From the NCBI RefSeq assembly GCF_003007675.1, contig NZ_PXNP01000104.1, positions 124,001 through 188,000 on the forward strand: 64,000 nucleotides of DNA, given 5' to 3'. The stretch is from Marinobacter fuscus. GTDB lineage: Bacteria; Pseudomonadota; Gammaproteobacteria; Pseudomonadales; Oleiphilaceae. A model generated the notes under the pieces. The model was not told where the DNA came from. It worked only from the letters and a program-made list of their open reading frames with translations, and made no database searches. Made by a program: the position numbers and the translations under genes. The first letter of the stretch is position 1; each line of letters opens with the position of its first letter. Shown here piece by piece: positions 44,450 through 55,085 of this stretch.

Positions 44450-45310
44450 ATGTATAAGCGAATCCGTAATCAGCTGGACGGCATTCTCAAAGCCCGGGAG
44501 AATTCCCGGGGCTCCTGTTCGGGCAGCGAACATGTTCCGGACTTCGAGCCCCACCGACACATCCGTTTGCTGACGTTCAACATTCAGGTCGGCATCAACA
44601 CTTCGTCGTACCGTCACTACTTCACCCGCAGTTGGCAGCATGTGCTGCCGCATCGGCGACGGTTTGAAAACCTGGATCGGATCGCTACCCTGCTCAGCCA
44701 GTACGATGTGGTTGCCTTGCAGGAGTGTGATGGCGGCAGTCTGCGCAGTGGCTACATCAACCAGGTTCAGTATCTTGCCGAGGCTGCCGGGATTCCTTAC
44801 TGGTATCAGCAGCTTAATCGTAATCTTGGGCAAATTGCCCAGCATAGCAATGGTCTGCTCAGCCGCTTTCGGCCGCTGGATGTGACCGAGCACAAGTTGC
44901 CCGGGCTGATACCGGGCCGTGGCGCCATTGTGGCCCGCTATGGCCTGAAAGAAGATCCTCTGGTGTTGGTGCTGATGCACCTGTCACTCAGCAAAACGGC
45001 CCAGCAGCGGCAGTTGGGTTTTATCCAGGAGTTGATCAGCGAGTATCGACATGTGGTGCTGATGGGGGATATGAATGCTCATGCGGAACAATTGTTAACG
45101 CGGACACCGCTGCGTAACAGTGACCTGGTGCCCCTCCCGGACACCGCCCATAGTTTTCCCAGCTGGCGCCCCGAAAAGGCGTTGGATCATATACTGGTCA
45201 GCCCCTCTCTGGAGATTCGCCAATCTGGCGTGGTGAGCTATCCGGTGTCTGATCACCTTCCAATTGCGCTGGATATTGCCTTGCCCAGAGGCTACCTCGA
45301 GACCTTCTAA
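44450..45310 (+). CDS. Endonuclease/exonuclease/phosphatase-family protein
   Basis: The protein has 286 residues. The EEP fold shows LLTFNIQVG (metal-binding Asn), LQECDGG (metal-binding Glu), LMHLSLSK, LMGDMNAH (Asp and Asn) and the final VSDHLPIALD with the catalytic Asp-His. It has no signal peptide, so it is probably cytoplasmic or peripheral. The family includes phosphodiesterases and nucleases; the substrate is unknown. I start at the ATG at 44450 with AGGAAG upstream. It follows dsbA by 52 bases and may be cotranscribed. The 279 bases after it contain nothing recognisable apart from the rpmG terminator. Confidence 0.8.
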   Translation: MYKRIRNQLDGILKARENSRGSCSGSEHVPDFEPHRHIRLLTFNIQVGINTSSYRHYFTRSWQHVLPHRRRFENLDRIATLLSQYDVVALQECDGGSLRSGYINQVQYLAEAAGIPYWYQQLNRNLGQIAQHSNGLLSRFRPLDVTEHKLPGLIPGRGAIVARYGLKEDPLVLVLMHLSLSKTAQQRQLGFIQELISEYRHVVLMGDMNAHAEQLLTRTPLRNSDLVPLPDTAHSFPSWRPEKALDHILVSPSLEIRQSGVVSYPVSDHLPIALDIALPRGYLETF

Positions 45311-45544
45311 CGGTTCCTGCCTTTATCACCTGTCTTAATGCGCTAAGCTTTTGGCTATGGCGCTTGTAGCTTCATGCCTGAGACGTATGCTTAGAAGTCT
45401 ATGGATTCTGGTGGGCGATCAAATCGCCTGGCCTGGTTCGTGAGGCGTTATGGCGAACCCCGAGCGGGTGGGCGGGCGCTTCAACAACGGTCCATGCCCT
45501 GTGTGAAGCTGGGTGAATATAAGTCGGTAGTGCGCGCCAGATAC

Positions 45545-45572
45545 AAAAAAACCCGGCCAGGCCGGGTTTTTT
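45545..45572 (-). terminator. Bidirectional terminator downstream of rpmG
   Basis: CCCGGC (45552-45557) pairs with GCCGGG (45561-45566), flanked by runs of A on the left and T on the right, so it is symmetric. It ends rpmBG on the minus strand and possibly the convergent EEP-family transcript. Confidence 0.88.
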
Positions 45573-45589
45573 GTGTGAAACCGGATCAA

Positions 45590-45745
45590 TTACTTGATCT
45601 TGGCTTCCTTGTACTCAACGTGCTTGCGAACCACCGGATCGTACTTCTTGATTGCAATCTTTTCCGGGGTGTTACGCTTGTTTTTGTTGGTCGTGTAGAA
45701 GTGACCAGTGCCTGCTGAAGATACCAGCTTGATTTTCTCGCGCAT
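45590..45745 (-). CDS. rpmG: 50S ribosomal protein L33
   Basis: The protein has 51 residues and begins [19 protein letters not shown], ending YKEAKIK, a standard bacterial L33. It lacks the zinc-binding cysteine pairs, so it is the cysteine-free (C-) form as in E. coli. The ATG at 45745 follows AAGGAGCCGCATC. It lies 11 bases after rpmB, the usual operon pair in gammaproteobacteria, and a strong terminator follows. It is a structural component of the large ribosomal subunit. Confidence 0.97.
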   Translation of the reverse strand: MREKIKLVSSAGTGHFYTTNKNKRNTPEKIAIKKYDPVVRKHVEYKEAKIK

Positions 45746-45756
45746 GATGCGGCTCC

Positions 45757-45993
45757 TTAAACTTTCTCGCCGCGGGCACGAAGATCGGCCAGCACAGCGT
45801 CAATGCCTTTTTTGTCGATGATGCGCATACCCTTGGTGGATACGCGCAGCTTCACGAAGCGCTTCTCGGACTCAACCCAGAAGCGGTGGTTCTGCAGATT
45901 CGGCAGAAAACGACGACGAGTGTGGTTCATCGCGTGGGATACATTATTACCGGTTATCGGGCGCTTACCGGTAACCTGACAAACTCTGGACAT
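45757..45993 (-). CDS. rpmB: 50S ribosomal protein L28
   Basis: The protein has 78 residues, starts [17 protein letters not shown] and ends [11 protein letters not shown], almost identical in layout to E. coli L28. It is a structural large-subunit protein. The start at 45993 is set by this family N-terminus and a GGAGGCAAGT ribosome-binding site; the frame is open to 46014. It is the first gene of the rpmB-rpmG operon. The radC and coaBC genes nearby complete the common radC-rpmB-rpmG neighbourhood. Confidence 0.97.
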   Translation of the reverse strand: MSRVCQVTGKRPITGNNVSHAMNHTRRRFLPNLQNHRFWVESEKRFVKLRVSTKGMRIIDKKGIDAVLADLRARGEKV

Positions 45994-46213
45994 ACTTGCC
46001 TCCGACCTGAGCAATGGTCTCTATCAATACGAATTCGTTTTAAATGCGTCTCTGGTTGCTCCGGAGCCATACCTGCTGCCGGTGTGCGCTTCTGAAACAG
46101 AACGCTGCTCGCCAGACGCCGCCAGAAAGGGACGCTTTTATACCAGAACTGACGGGCCAACGCAAAAAATTGTTGGGAATTTGGCCAGTTTTGGGGGCGT
46201 CCCCGGAAAATAA

Positions 46214-46888
46214 CTACATCAACCCTCTTTCAGCCAGGGATATTACCTCACCGTGGCCCACTACCATATGGTCAAGAACCCTGATATCCACCAGGCCGAG
46301 TGCTTCTTTCAGTCTTCGGGTCAGAGAAATGTCTGCCTGGCTGGGTTCGGCCACGCCGGACGGGTGGTTGTGGGCAAAAATGACCGCTGCAGCGTTGTCC
46401 TCCAGAGCCTGGCGCACGACTTCCCGGGGATAGACGGCAGCGCCATCGATGGTGCCCCGGAACAGTTCTCGGTACTGGATTACCCGATGCCGGTTGTCCA
46501 GGAACAGCCCGGCAAAAACTTCATGGGGGTAGGTGCCCAGGCGACTGGTCAGAAATCGCCGGGTGTCCTCGGGAGAACGCAGCGGGTCGCCCTGGCGCAG
46601 GGGCTCATCCATCACCCTCCGGGCCATTTCCATGGCCGCCTGAACCTGGGCATATTTCGCCGAGCCAAGCCCTTTTACCCGGCAGAACTTTCCCTGCGAG
46701 GCGGTCATCAGCCCCCGCAAGCCGGAAAATTCTTCGATCAGATAACGGGATAGTGCCATTACCGGCATTCCGGTGGTGCCGGTGCGCAGAAAGATAGCGA
46801 GCAGCTCGGCGTCTGACAGGGATTGGGCGCCGTGGGCGAGTAAGCGCTCTCTGGGCCGCTCGTCTGAGGGCCAGGGGTCAGTGGTCAT
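46214..46888 (-). CDS. radC: RadC-family JAB1/MPN domain protein
   Basis: The protein has 224 residues. The N-terminus ([28 protein letters not shown]) is the conserved helix-hairpin-helix-like part, and the C-terminal JAMM metalloprotease-like domain has H173-N-H175-P-S-G and a later Asp (SQAD). The name derives from a mis-assigned repair phenotype; the true function is not known. The ATG at 46888 fits the family start. It lies upstream of rpmB on the same strand and is divergent from coaBC. Confidence 0.9.
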   Translation of the reverse strand: MTTDPWPSDERPRERLLAHGAQSLSDAELLAIFLRTGTTGMPVMALSRYLIEEFSGLRGLMTASQGKFCRVKGLGSAKYAQVQAAMEMARRVMDEPLRQGDPLRSPEDTRRFLTSRLGTYPHEVFAGLFLDNRHRVIQYRELFRGTIDGAAVYPREVVRQALEDNAAAVIFAHNHPSGVAEPSQADISLTRRLKEALGLVDIRVLDHMVVGHGEVISLAERGLM

Positions 46889-47070
46889 AGTATGCTTCCT
46901 TGCGATCAAGCAAATTAGGGAACGATGCTTCCGGCATCGGGTTCTCGAAATTACAAAGGTTACTCCAAAAGGTAACATTCGGTAAACGAATGTCGATGCC
47001 TGCAGGCTGCCCGTGTGCCCCGGGCATGCTATCTTATAACTCTTTTTTTTCAGTGGATAACGGAGCCTGC

Positions 47071-48285
47071 ATGGCGGCCAGACGAATATTGTTGGGGATT
47101 ACCGGTGGCATTGCGGCTTACAAAAGTGCCGAGCTGGTTCGGTTGCTGAAGAAGGCCGGTTGTGAAGTTCGCGTGGTGATGACAGCGGGTGCTGAAGCCT
47201 TTGTCACCCCGCTGACCTTCCAGGCGCTCAGCGGTGAGCCTGTGCGTACGTCGTTGCTGGATCCGGAAGCCGAAGCGGGCATGGGGCACATCGAGTTGGC
47301 CAAGTGGGCGGATCAGGTGGTTATAGCGCCGGCGTCGGCGGATTTCCTGGCCCGGTTGACCCATGGTATGGCTGACGACCTGTTAACAACGGTGTGTTGT
47401 GCCACCGAAGTTCCGATTGCGGTAGCGCCCGCCATGAACCAGGCCATGTGGAGCAACGCCCGCACCCAAAGGAACATCCAACTGCTGCAGGACGACCCGC
47501 AGATCAGTATCTGGGGGCCTGATCGTGGTGAACAGGCCTGTGGTGATAACGGGCCGGGGCGCATGCTGGAGCCGGAGGCGCTGGCAGAACGGGTTCTGGG
47601 TGCCAGTCCACAGGCTGCGGGCGGAGTGCTGGCGGGAAGGCGTGTTGTGATCACCGCTGGCCCCACCCGGGAGCCGATTGACCCGGTGCGCTACATTACC
47701 AATCACAGCTCCGGAAAAATGGGCTATGCCGTGGCGATGGCTGCCGCGTTGGCCGGTGCCGAGGTTGTCCTTGTCAGTGGGCCAGTGTCTTTGCCAGCTC
47801 CCCGGGGGGTGCAGGTGCGAGGCGTGACCACCGCGCAGGAGATGCTGAATACCGCAAGTGCCGCCGTAGACGAAGGCTGCGACATCTTCATTGCCAGCGC
47901 TGCGGTGGCTGACTATCGGCCGGAACAGTTCGTCGACCAGAAGATCAAAAAGGCCAGTGACACCATGAGCCTGTCCCTGGTGCGTAATCCGGATACCCTG
48001 GCGACTATCGCTGCCCGGGACAAGCCGCCTTTCACCGTAGGCTTTGCCGCGGAAACCACCGACGTGGCCAGGTATGCCGCCGACAAGATGAAACGCAAGA
48101 AGCTCAATATGATCGTTGCCAACGATGTGTCGATACCGGGCCTTGGTTTCAGCAGTGACCGGAATGCGGTCACCGTATTCTGGCCGGGCGGCAGTGAATC
48201 GATAGGGCCAGACAGCAAGCAAACCATTGCGAACCGCCTGATGGCGTTGATTGCAGAACATATCAGCAGGACAGCAACAGTATGA
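47071..48285 (+). CDS. coaBC: Bifunctional phosphopantothenoylcysteine decarboxylase/synthetase
   Basis: The protein has 404 residues. The N-terminal CoaC half (1-190, [18 protein letters not shown]) binds FMN and decarboxylates PPC; its active-site region contains [10 protein letters not shown] and APAMNQAMW. The C-terminal CoaB half has [25 protein letters not shown] and the [16 protein letters not shown] synthetase motif. It converts phosphopantothenate to phosphopantetheine. The ATG at 47071 follows CGGAGCC; the upstream reading to 46900 is not part of the family. Its stop overlaps the dut start by four bases (ATGA). Confidence 0.95.
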   Translation: MAARRILLGITGGIAAYKSAELVRLLKKAGCEVRVVMTAGAEAFVTPLTFQALSGEPVRTSLLDPEAEAGMGHIELAKWADQVVIAPASADFLARLTHGMADDLLTTVCCATEVPIAVAPAMNQAMWSNARTQRNIQLLQDDPQISIWGPDRGEQACGDNGPGRMLEPEALAERVLGASPQAAGGVLAGRRVVITAGPTREPIDPVRYITNHSSGKMGYAVAMAAALAGAEVVLVSGPVSLPAPRGVQVRGVTTAQEMLNTASAAVDEGCDIFIASAAVADYRPEQFVDQKIKKASDTMSLSLVRNPDTLATIAARDKPPFTVGFAAETTDVARYAADKMKRKKLNMIVANDVSIPGLGFSSDRNAVTVFWPGGSESIGPDSKQTIANRLMALIAEHISRTATV

Positions 48286-48743
48286 GTAAGCGACAGTTTC
48301 AAGTGCGCGTTCTGGATGACCGGATTGGCACCGATATTCCATTTCCGGCCTATGCCACCGAGGGTTCAGCTGGCCTGGATCTGCGAGCCGCTCTGAAAGA
48401 ACCCCTGACACTGAAGCCGGGAGAAACCTTTCTGATACCCACCGGCCTGTCTGTCCACCTTGCCGATTCGAATCTGGCCGCGATGATTCTCCCCCGCAGT
48501 GGGCTGGGCCATAAGCACGGGATCGTCCTCGGCAATCTGGTGGGGCTGATTGATTCCGATTACCAGGGTGAGCTGATGGTGTCTTGCTGGAACCGCGGCC
48601 AGACAGAGTTCACGGTTGAAATCGGTGAGCGTATTGCGCAGATGGTTTTGGTGCCGGTGGTTCAGGCCGACTTCGAGGTGGTTTCCGAGTTCGCAGCCAG
48701 TGACCGTGGCGCCGGTGGTTTCGGGTCGACCGGAAGTCATTAA
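48282..48743 (+). CDS. dut: dUTP diphosphatase
   Basis: The protein has 153 residues. The five trimeric dUTPase motifs are visible: [38 protein letters not shown] and the C-terminal [13 protein letters not shown] that closes over the substrate. It hydrolyses dUTP to dUMP and pyrophosphate. It overlaps coaBC by four bases, so the two are translationally coupled, and algC follows 79 bases downstream, the conserved coaBC-dut-algC-argB order of pseudomonads. Confidence 0.97.
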   Translation: MSKRQFQVRVLDDRIGTDIPFPAYATEGSAGLDLRAALKEPLTLKPGETFLIPTGLSVHLADSNLAAMILPRSGLGHKHGIVLGNLVGLIDSDYQGELMVSCWNRGQTEFTVEIGERIAQMVLVPVVQADFEVVSEFAASDRGAGGFGSTGSH

Positions 48744-48821
48744 CAGCGCTCGTCGGCGCACGGGCGTCTATACTCAGCGGATAACGAATAATCCGGGTTC
48801 TACATATTTGCGGGATGTACT

Positions 48822-51473
48822 ATGAAATTCGCCAAGAAAAAAACCAACGCGGCGTCTGGTGAGGAACTGCCGGAAAAAAAATCGGGTAAGAAGCGCAAAC
48901 CGGCCAAGGCCGACAAAGAGCCCGGCGCCTCCGGTCTGAAAAAGCTCGGCAGCGTGGCTGTCAATCAGGCTCTGGTTGTGATTCTGGCGACAGCTGCGGC
49001 GGTTGCTCTGGCTTATTTTCTTGCGCTGCAGCCTGCGGCTCAGGCCAGTTTCCGTGAAGCCGTAAAGGTAGAGGCAGACAGTGCCAAAACGCGCCTGGAT
49101 CAGTCGCTTGGCGCCTTGCAGGCTCAGGTGCAGGCGATGGCGAGTCAGCGCTACATTGCCAACGCCCTGCAACAGCGGGCGGGGGTAGAATCACTGGCCG
49201 AGCAACTGCAGGCGGCGATACCCGGCGCAGCTCGGGTGTTTGTCTTCCCGTACCGGGAAATTCCCAGAACCGGTGCCGAGGGCAGTTTGCTCGGTTTTGC
49301 CGGGCTGGAGCTGGCCCGGCGTGCGGAGAGTGGCCAGTCGTTGCTGCCTGACGCCTTCCCCAGAGACAACCAATGGTACCTTCAGTTCGCCGGCGCAGTT
49401 CGGCATCCGGTCAGCAACGCAGTTGTTGGCAGCGTACTGGTGGTGTTTGACGCCTCTCATATCCGCCCCCTGCTGAGCGTTAATAACCCGCAGCTTGGCG
49501 GACAGCTTGCGTTGGTGCAGACCGTCGCCGGCACCAGCAGAACGGTTGTCAGTTCGGGTAGCGGCAGTGGCGATGTGCAAACCCGTACCCTGCTGAACCC
49601 CGACTGGACGGTGAGTTACCAGCCAGCCAGAGTGCCCGAGCCCCCGGTGAACACGGTGCTGCTGGGTTTGCTGGTTGGTTTTCCCCTGCTGATTGCCGCG
49701 ATTGTTGTCTGGTTCCTGCTGAGTGGTGCCCAACGGAGCATTCGCAAAGATGTCGCCGCGCTGGTGCAGTGGGCGCATAAGGTGTTCAGTGGCGAAAAGA
49801 TGAAGCTGCCCACCATGCATTGGGATCTCGTTGCCTCCACGGGCGAGGTGCTGTTCCGGATGTCTCAGGCAGTGGAAAAGCGGGTTTCAAAAGTATCGGC
49901 AACAGCAGCACCGGCGCCCAGGGCTGCGCCAACTCCGGGCAAACCAGCGGCGGCTGCCGACGAGCCTCTGTTTCAGGACAAAGACGTGCTTGATATCGAC
50001 ATGCTGGATGGCGATGAGGATGTCCTGGGTTTCGGCAGCTCCGACGACTCTCTGTTTGAGGGGGATATCCCCGACGTGCAGGAAACCGTCATGCCCAGTG
50101 TGACGGTGGAGCCGGAAATCTTCCGTGCCTACGATATACGGGGCATTGTCGGGCAGACCCTGTCCCGCGACGTGGTGGAAGTCATCGGCCGAGCGATTGG
50201 TTCCGAGGCGGCGAGTCTTGGTATTACCGATCTGTGCATCGGCTACGATGGCCGCCATTCGAGCCCGGAGCTGTCAGAGGCCCTTGGGCGTGGCATTATG
50301 GCCACGGGTTGCAATGTTATATATCTCGGCGCCATTCCAACACCGGTGCTCTACTTTGCCACCCACCATCTGCAGACCGGCTCCGGTGTTATGGTAACCG
50401 GCAGCCACAACCCGGCGGATTATAATGGCCTGAAAATCATGCTTGGTGGCGAGACGCTGTCCGGTGACGCCATTCAGAAGTTGTATCAACGCATTCAGAA
50501 TGCCGACTTTACATCCGGCCAGGGTAGCCAGAGTCGGGACGATGTGCGTCGTGCCTACCTGGACAGGATTGTCGGCGATATTGCAGTGGCGGCTCCGCTG
50601 AAAGTGGTGCTGGATGCCGGTAACGGCATTGCCGGTGAGCTTGGCCCGATGCTGGTGGAAGAGCTGGGCTGCGATGTGACTCCGCTGTATTGTGACATTG
50701 ACGGCAACTTCCCCAATCACCACCCGGACCCTGGCAAACCGGACAACCTGCGCGATCTGATTGCCCGAGTGCAGGAAACCGGAGCCGATATCGGCCTGGC
50801 GTTTGACGGAGACGGCGACCGCCTGGGTGTGGTGACTAACACTGGCAAGATTATCTGGCCAGACCGTTTGATGATGCTCTTCGCCCGGGATGTGGTTTCA
50901 CGCAATCCGGGTGCCGACGTGCTGTACGACGTCAAATGCAGCCGCAGGCTGGCCAGCGTGATTTCCGAGGCTGGCGGGCGGCCGATCATGTGGAAAACCG
51001 GTCACTCGCTGATGAAGGCCAAGATGAAAGAAACCGGCGCTTTGCTGGCTGGCGAGATGAGTGGCCATATCTTCTTCGGCGAACGCTGGTACGGCTTCGA
51101 CGATGGCCTCTATTCTGCCGCTCGCCTGCTGGAAATTCTCGGTATTGAAGATCGCCATGCCGACGAGGTCTTCGAAGATTTTCCGGAAGACATCAGCACG
51201 CCTGAACTGAATGTGGAGGTGACCGAGAAAGAGAAGTTCGCCATTATTGAGCAGCTCGGTGAGCAGGCCGAATTTGGTGACGGCAGCATCAGCACCATCG
51301 ACGGCATCCGCGTAGATTACGCGGATGGCTGGGGGTTGTGCCGTGCATCCAACACCACGCCGGTACTGGTGCTGCGTTTTGAAGCCGAGAACGAAGCCGC
51401 CCTGGAACGGATAAAAGCCGTGTTCCGGGAGCAACTCCAGAAAGTAGCACCGGATCTGGTTGCTACCTTCTGA
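48822..51473 (+). CDS. algC: Membrane-anchored phosphomannomutase/phosphoglucomutase AlgC
   Basis: The protein has 883 residues. The first 420 or so hold a lysine-rich cytoplasmic stretch, a membrane helix near 50-68, an apparently periplasmic region, a second helix near 280-300 and an acidic linker. The catalytic half (about 430-883) has the four phosphohexomutase domains: phosphoserine Ser528 in VTGSHNPADYNG, the metal loop DGDGDR near 661-666, and GEMSGHIFFGERWYG. It interconverts mannose-6-P/mannose-1-P and glucose-6-P/glucose-1-P for lipopolysaccharide and exopolysaccharide. Pseudomonas AlgC is also annotated with a long N-terminal extension, so the fusion is ancestral. The frame is open without interruption. 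Confidence 0.93.
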   Translation: MKFAKKKTNAASGEELPEKKSGKKRKPAKADKEPGASGLKKLGSVAVNQALVVILATAAAVALAYFLALQPAAQASFREAVKVEADSAKTRLDQSLGALQAQVQAMASQRYIANALQQRAGVESLAEQLQAAIPGAARVFVFPYREIPRTGAEGSLLGFAGLELARRAESGQSLLPDAFPRDNQWYLQFAGAVRHPVSNAVVGSVLVVFDASHIRPLLSVNNPQLGGQLALVQTVAGTSRTVVSSGSGSGDVQTRTLLNPDWTVSYQPARVPEPPVNTVLLGLLVGFPLLIAAIVVWFLLSGAQRSIRKDVAALVQWAHKVFSGEKMKLPTMHWDLVASTGEVLFRMSQAVEKRVSKVSATAAPAPRAAPTPGKPAAAADEPLFQDKDVLDIDMLDGDEDVLGFGSSDDSLFEGDIPDVQETVMPSVTVEPEIFRAYDIRGIVGQTLSRDVVEVIGRAIGSEAASLGITDLCIGYDGRHSSPELSEALGRGIMATGCNVIYLGAIPTPVLYFATHHLQTGSGVMVTGSHNPADYNGLKIMLGGETLSGDAIQKLYQRIQNADFTSGQGSQSRDDVRRAYLDRIVGDIAVAAPLKVVLDAGNGIAGELGPMLVEELGCDVTPLYCDIDGNFPNHHPDPGKPDNLRDLIARVQETGADIGLAFDGDGDRLGVVTNTGKIIWPDRLMMLFARDVVSRNPGADVLYDVKCSRRLASVISEAGGRPIMWKTGHSLMKAKMKETGALLAGEMSGHIFFGERWYGFDDGLYSAARLLEILGIEDRHADEVFEDFPEDISTPELNVEVTEKEKFAIIEQLGEQAEFGDGSISTIDGIRVDYADGWGLCRASNTTPVLVLRFEAENEAALERIKAVFREQLQKVAPDLVATF

Positions 51474-51498
51474 CCCACTTTTTCAATGCAAGGACTGA

Positions 51499-52404
<906 letters not shown>

Positions 52405-52427
52405 TCCACCTGGCCGGGAGTTGCCGG

Positions 52428-53669
52428 ATGAAGCGCCTGTTGTCTTTCCTCGTTATCACCGGCCTGGTGGCGTTTGCCGCCTACAAAGCCAGCGCCTGGT
52501 GGTTGCTGGATCAGCGCCTGGCCGGGGCGAGAGCCGGGTTGTCTGAATATGGTGTTCTGAACCGGGGCAGCATCGGCTCGTCTCTGGATGGCCGAATTTT
52601 CCTGGAGCAACCCAACTGGCAGGACTTCCGCCTGACCCAGCCGGTGGCCTTCCGGCTGCTTGAGTTTGATGCAGGCTCGCCGGTGACACTGCTTACCACG
52701 CTGTTGGAGCCGGGCCGGTTGCCTGCAACCTGGAATCTGGCCGCTGAGGGTGTAAGCCTTGAGCTTGAACCTACCATGTTCCGCAACTGGGTAACCGCCG
52801 GGCCGGACGAGACTACACGGGGCCCGCTGGTCGGCCTGGCTTGCGCGCCGGATCCCCGGCAGCAGCTGGGTAGCGGTGACCTCATGCGCATGGGGATTGC
52901 CGGTATTCGTGGTGATTTCACTCTGCACCAAAGCCCTGAAACCCTGCGTCTGGAACTCAATACCCGGGAAACCGGCAGTCTCGAACTGGTCTGGCCGGAT
53001 GCCCGGCTGAGGGTAAACAACCCGCTATCGCTTTCCGGTATCAGCTCCCGGCCGGTGCAGCTGACACTCCGGGATGCCGGGTTGATGCGCCGCCTGTCTG
53101 CCTACTGTGCCCGGGAGACAGGGCAGGATGTCAGTAGCTGGGCAGGCAAGGCCGTGGCCGTACTGGATCGCGGGCTGCGGGAACGCGGCTGGCAGGCCAG
53201 CCCCCAGCTGCTGGCGCTATACCGCCAGTGGCTAACGGAAGGCGGCGAGCTGTCGGGAAGTTTCCGGCCAGCCAGCCCGACCCTGGGCATTCCCGTACAC
53301 AGTAGCGCTGGCAACGCACCAGGCGCGGACTTGCTTTACAACGGCGCCCGGGTACCTGATGTCTATCTGACGGAAATACAGCCCGAGGCACCTGAGCCTC
53401 TGCCCAGGGCCCTTACCCCGGTGGCGCCACCGGAAGACCCGGGCGTGGAGCAGTGGTACGCTCAGAGCCTTGAGACCGCCAATGACTGGCTGAACCGTCG
53501 GGTGCGGGTAACGCTGTCCAACGACAACCAGGTAGAAGGCCGATTGGCCAGCGTGGGGGAGCGGGATCTGGAAATCGCCCGCACCGTGGCTGGCGGAGAA
53601 GTTGCCTATCCGATTCTGAAACGGGCCATTACACACTTTGAAGTCTGGCGCCGGGGCCGCCCGGAATAG
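52428..53669 (+). CDS. Uncharacterised anchored protein with a possible Sm-like C-terminal domain
   Basis: The protein has 413 residues. A single hydrophobic helix (about 4-20) predicts an N-terminal membrane anchor or signal. The middle (about 30-320) is beta-rich without motifs I recognise. A proline-rich linker (EPLPRALTPVAPPEDPG) precedes a C-terminal domain of about 70 residues, NRRVRVTLSNDNQVEGRLA, then YPILKRAITHFEVWRR, which has the strand pattern of an LSm-like small barrel. It lies 24 bases after argB and 21 before argE, so it is cotranscribed with arginine genes. Its function is unknown. The ATG at 52428 follows GGGAGTTGCC. Confidence 0.65.
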   Translation: MKRLLSFLVITGLVAFAAYKASAWWLLDQRLAGARAGLSEYGVLNRGSIGSSLDGRIFLEQPNWQDFRLTQPVAFRLLEFDAGSPVTLLTTLLEPGRLPATWNLAAEGVSLELEPTMFRNWVTAGPDETTRGPLVGLACAPDPRQQLGSGDLMRMGIAGIRGDFTLHQSPETLRLELNTRETGSLELVWPDARLRVNNPLSLSGISSRPVQLTLRDAGLMRRLSAYCARETGQDVSSWAGKAVAVLDRGLRERGWQASPQLLALYRQWLTEGGELSGSFRPASPTLGIPVHSSAGNAPGADLLYNGARVPDVYLTEIQPEAPEPLPRALTPVAPPEDPGVEQWYAQSLETANDWLNRRVRVTLSNDNQVEGRLASVGERDLEIARTVAGGEVAYPILKRAITHFEVWRRGRPE

Positions 53670-53689
53670 CGCCAGCACAGGAGGCGCAG

Positions 53690-54859
53690 GTGATAGCAAA
53701 TTCAGGCAGAAGCTCGCAGAATCCGGGCATCCGGGAGATGCTCACCAAATTGATCTCGCTGCCGTCGATCAGCAGCGCATCGCCGGACTGGGATCACAGC
53801 AACGAAGCGGTGGTGCGAACTCTCGCGGAGTGGCTTGAACCTCTTGGGTTTACCGTGGAAATCCTGGAAGTGCCGGGCATGCCCGGCAAATGCAACCTGA
53901 TCGCCACCCTCGGCAGTGGCCCGGGTGGTCTGGTGCTCTCCGGCCACACCGATACGGTTCCCTTCGACGACAAACGCTGGCAAAGCGATCCTTTCACCCT
54001 GACGGAAAAAGACAATCGCTGGTATGGCCTGGGCACCTGCGATATGAAAGGCTTTTTTCCACTGGCCATTGAAGCCGCCCGAGCCTTTGTGGGCCAACCC
54101 CTGCAAAAGCCCCTGATCATCCTCGCCACCGCCGATGAAGAAAGCTCCATGAACGGTGCTCGGGCGTTGGCCGAGGCCGGTAAACCCAAAGCCCGGTATG
54201 CCGTCATCGGAGAACCCACCGGTCTGAAACCGGTGCGGATGCACAAGGGCATCATGATGGAGCGGCTCCGGTTCGACGGCCAATCCGGCCACTCCTCCAA
54301 CCCGGCGCTTGGTAACAACGCCCTGGAAGGCATGCACCAGGCGCTTGGTGAGTTGCTGGCACTGCGTAGCGAATGGCAGCAGAAATACCGCAACCCCAAC
54401 TTCGAAGTGCAGGTGCCCACCCTGAACCTGGGCTGTATCCACGGCGGCGACAACCCCAACCGCATTTGCGCCCAGTGCGAGCTGCATTTCGACTTGCGCC
54501 CCTTGCCCGGCATGGACATGGCCAGCCTGCGCCAGGCCATTCTCAACCGGATGCAGCCACTGGCCGACCAGCGCGAGCTGAAACTGACTTTCGAGCCGCT
54601 GTTTGATGGCGTCCCCCCGTTCGAGACACCGGCCGACGCGGCTCTGGTCAAAGCCTGTGAAAAACTCACCGGCCACACCGCCCACGCCGTGGCCTTCGCC
54701 ACTGAAGCCCCCTGGTTGCAAAAGCTCGGGCTGGAAACCCTGGTGATGGGCCCGGGATCTATCGACCAGGCCCATCAGCCCGATGAATATCTGGCGCTGG
54801 ATCAACTGCAGCCCACTGTGGATATTCTTAAAGGCCTGATCAAGGAGTTTTGTCTTTAG
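53690..54859 (+). CDS. argE: Acetylornithine deacetylase
   Basis: The protein has 389 residues of the M20 metallopeptidase family. Zinc ligands are in LSGHTDTVPFD, GTCDMKGFFP and ATADEESSMNGA, with a further ligand in VIGEPTGLKPV and a C-terminal H (GPGSIDQAHQPDEYL). It removes acetate from N-acetylornithine. The start is GTG at 53690 with AGGAGG five bases upstream; a later ATG at 53738 has no ribosome-binding site. It follows the unknown gene by 20 bases. An inverted-repeat element separates it from argA. Confidence 0.93.
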   Translation: MIANSGRSSQNPGIREMLTKLISLPSISSASPDWDHSNEAVVRTLAEWLEPLGFTVEILEVPGMPGKCNLIATLGSGPGGLVLSGHTDTVPFDDKRWQSDPFTLTEKDNRWYGLGTCDMKGFFPLAIEAARAFVGQPLQKPLIILATADEESSMNGARALAEAGKPKARYAVIGEPTGLKPVRMHKGIMMERLRFDGQSGHSSNPALGNNALEGMHQALGELLALRSEWQQKYRNPNFEVQVPTLNLGCIHGGDNPNRICAQCELHFDLRPLPGMDMASLRQAILNRMQPLADQRELKLTFEPLFDGVPPFETPADAALVKACEKLTGHTAHAVAFATEAPWLQKLGLETLVMGPGSIDQAHQPDEYLALDQLQPTVDILKGLIKEFCL

Positions 54860-54887
54860 TATTTGAAGTCAGAAACAGGTTGCACGA

Positions 54888-54999
54888 GAGGTTGGCCTGG
54901 ATGCTCTTCTAAAACCGTTGAGCGCCAGGGATGGCGCGAATCGAGCCCCCCAGGGACGGGTTCATGGGCGTGTTTTGGAAGAACATCCAGGCCAACCTC
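54888..54999. repeat. Intergenic inverted-repeat element
   Basis: Two 28-base arms (54888-54915 and 54972-54999) are complementary at 26 of 28 positions. The 56-base centre contains an inner palindrome (GCGCCAGGGATGGCGC). It lies between argE and argA with no coding potential. The structure resembles REP-like intergenic elements; no other copy is evident in this window. It might also act as a processing or termination structure. Confidence 0.65.
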
Positions 55000-55085
55000 G
55001 GCGATTACCGACTTTGAGCGCATACGCATTACTTGGCATACTCAAGCACTGATACCGAGGCCTTGAGACATAAGGAACACGAGAT

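Noticed and set aside
54863..55066. 67-residue frame between argE and argA
   Set aside because: It runs through the inverted-repeat element, has no ribosome-binding site and encodes a low-complexity sequence.
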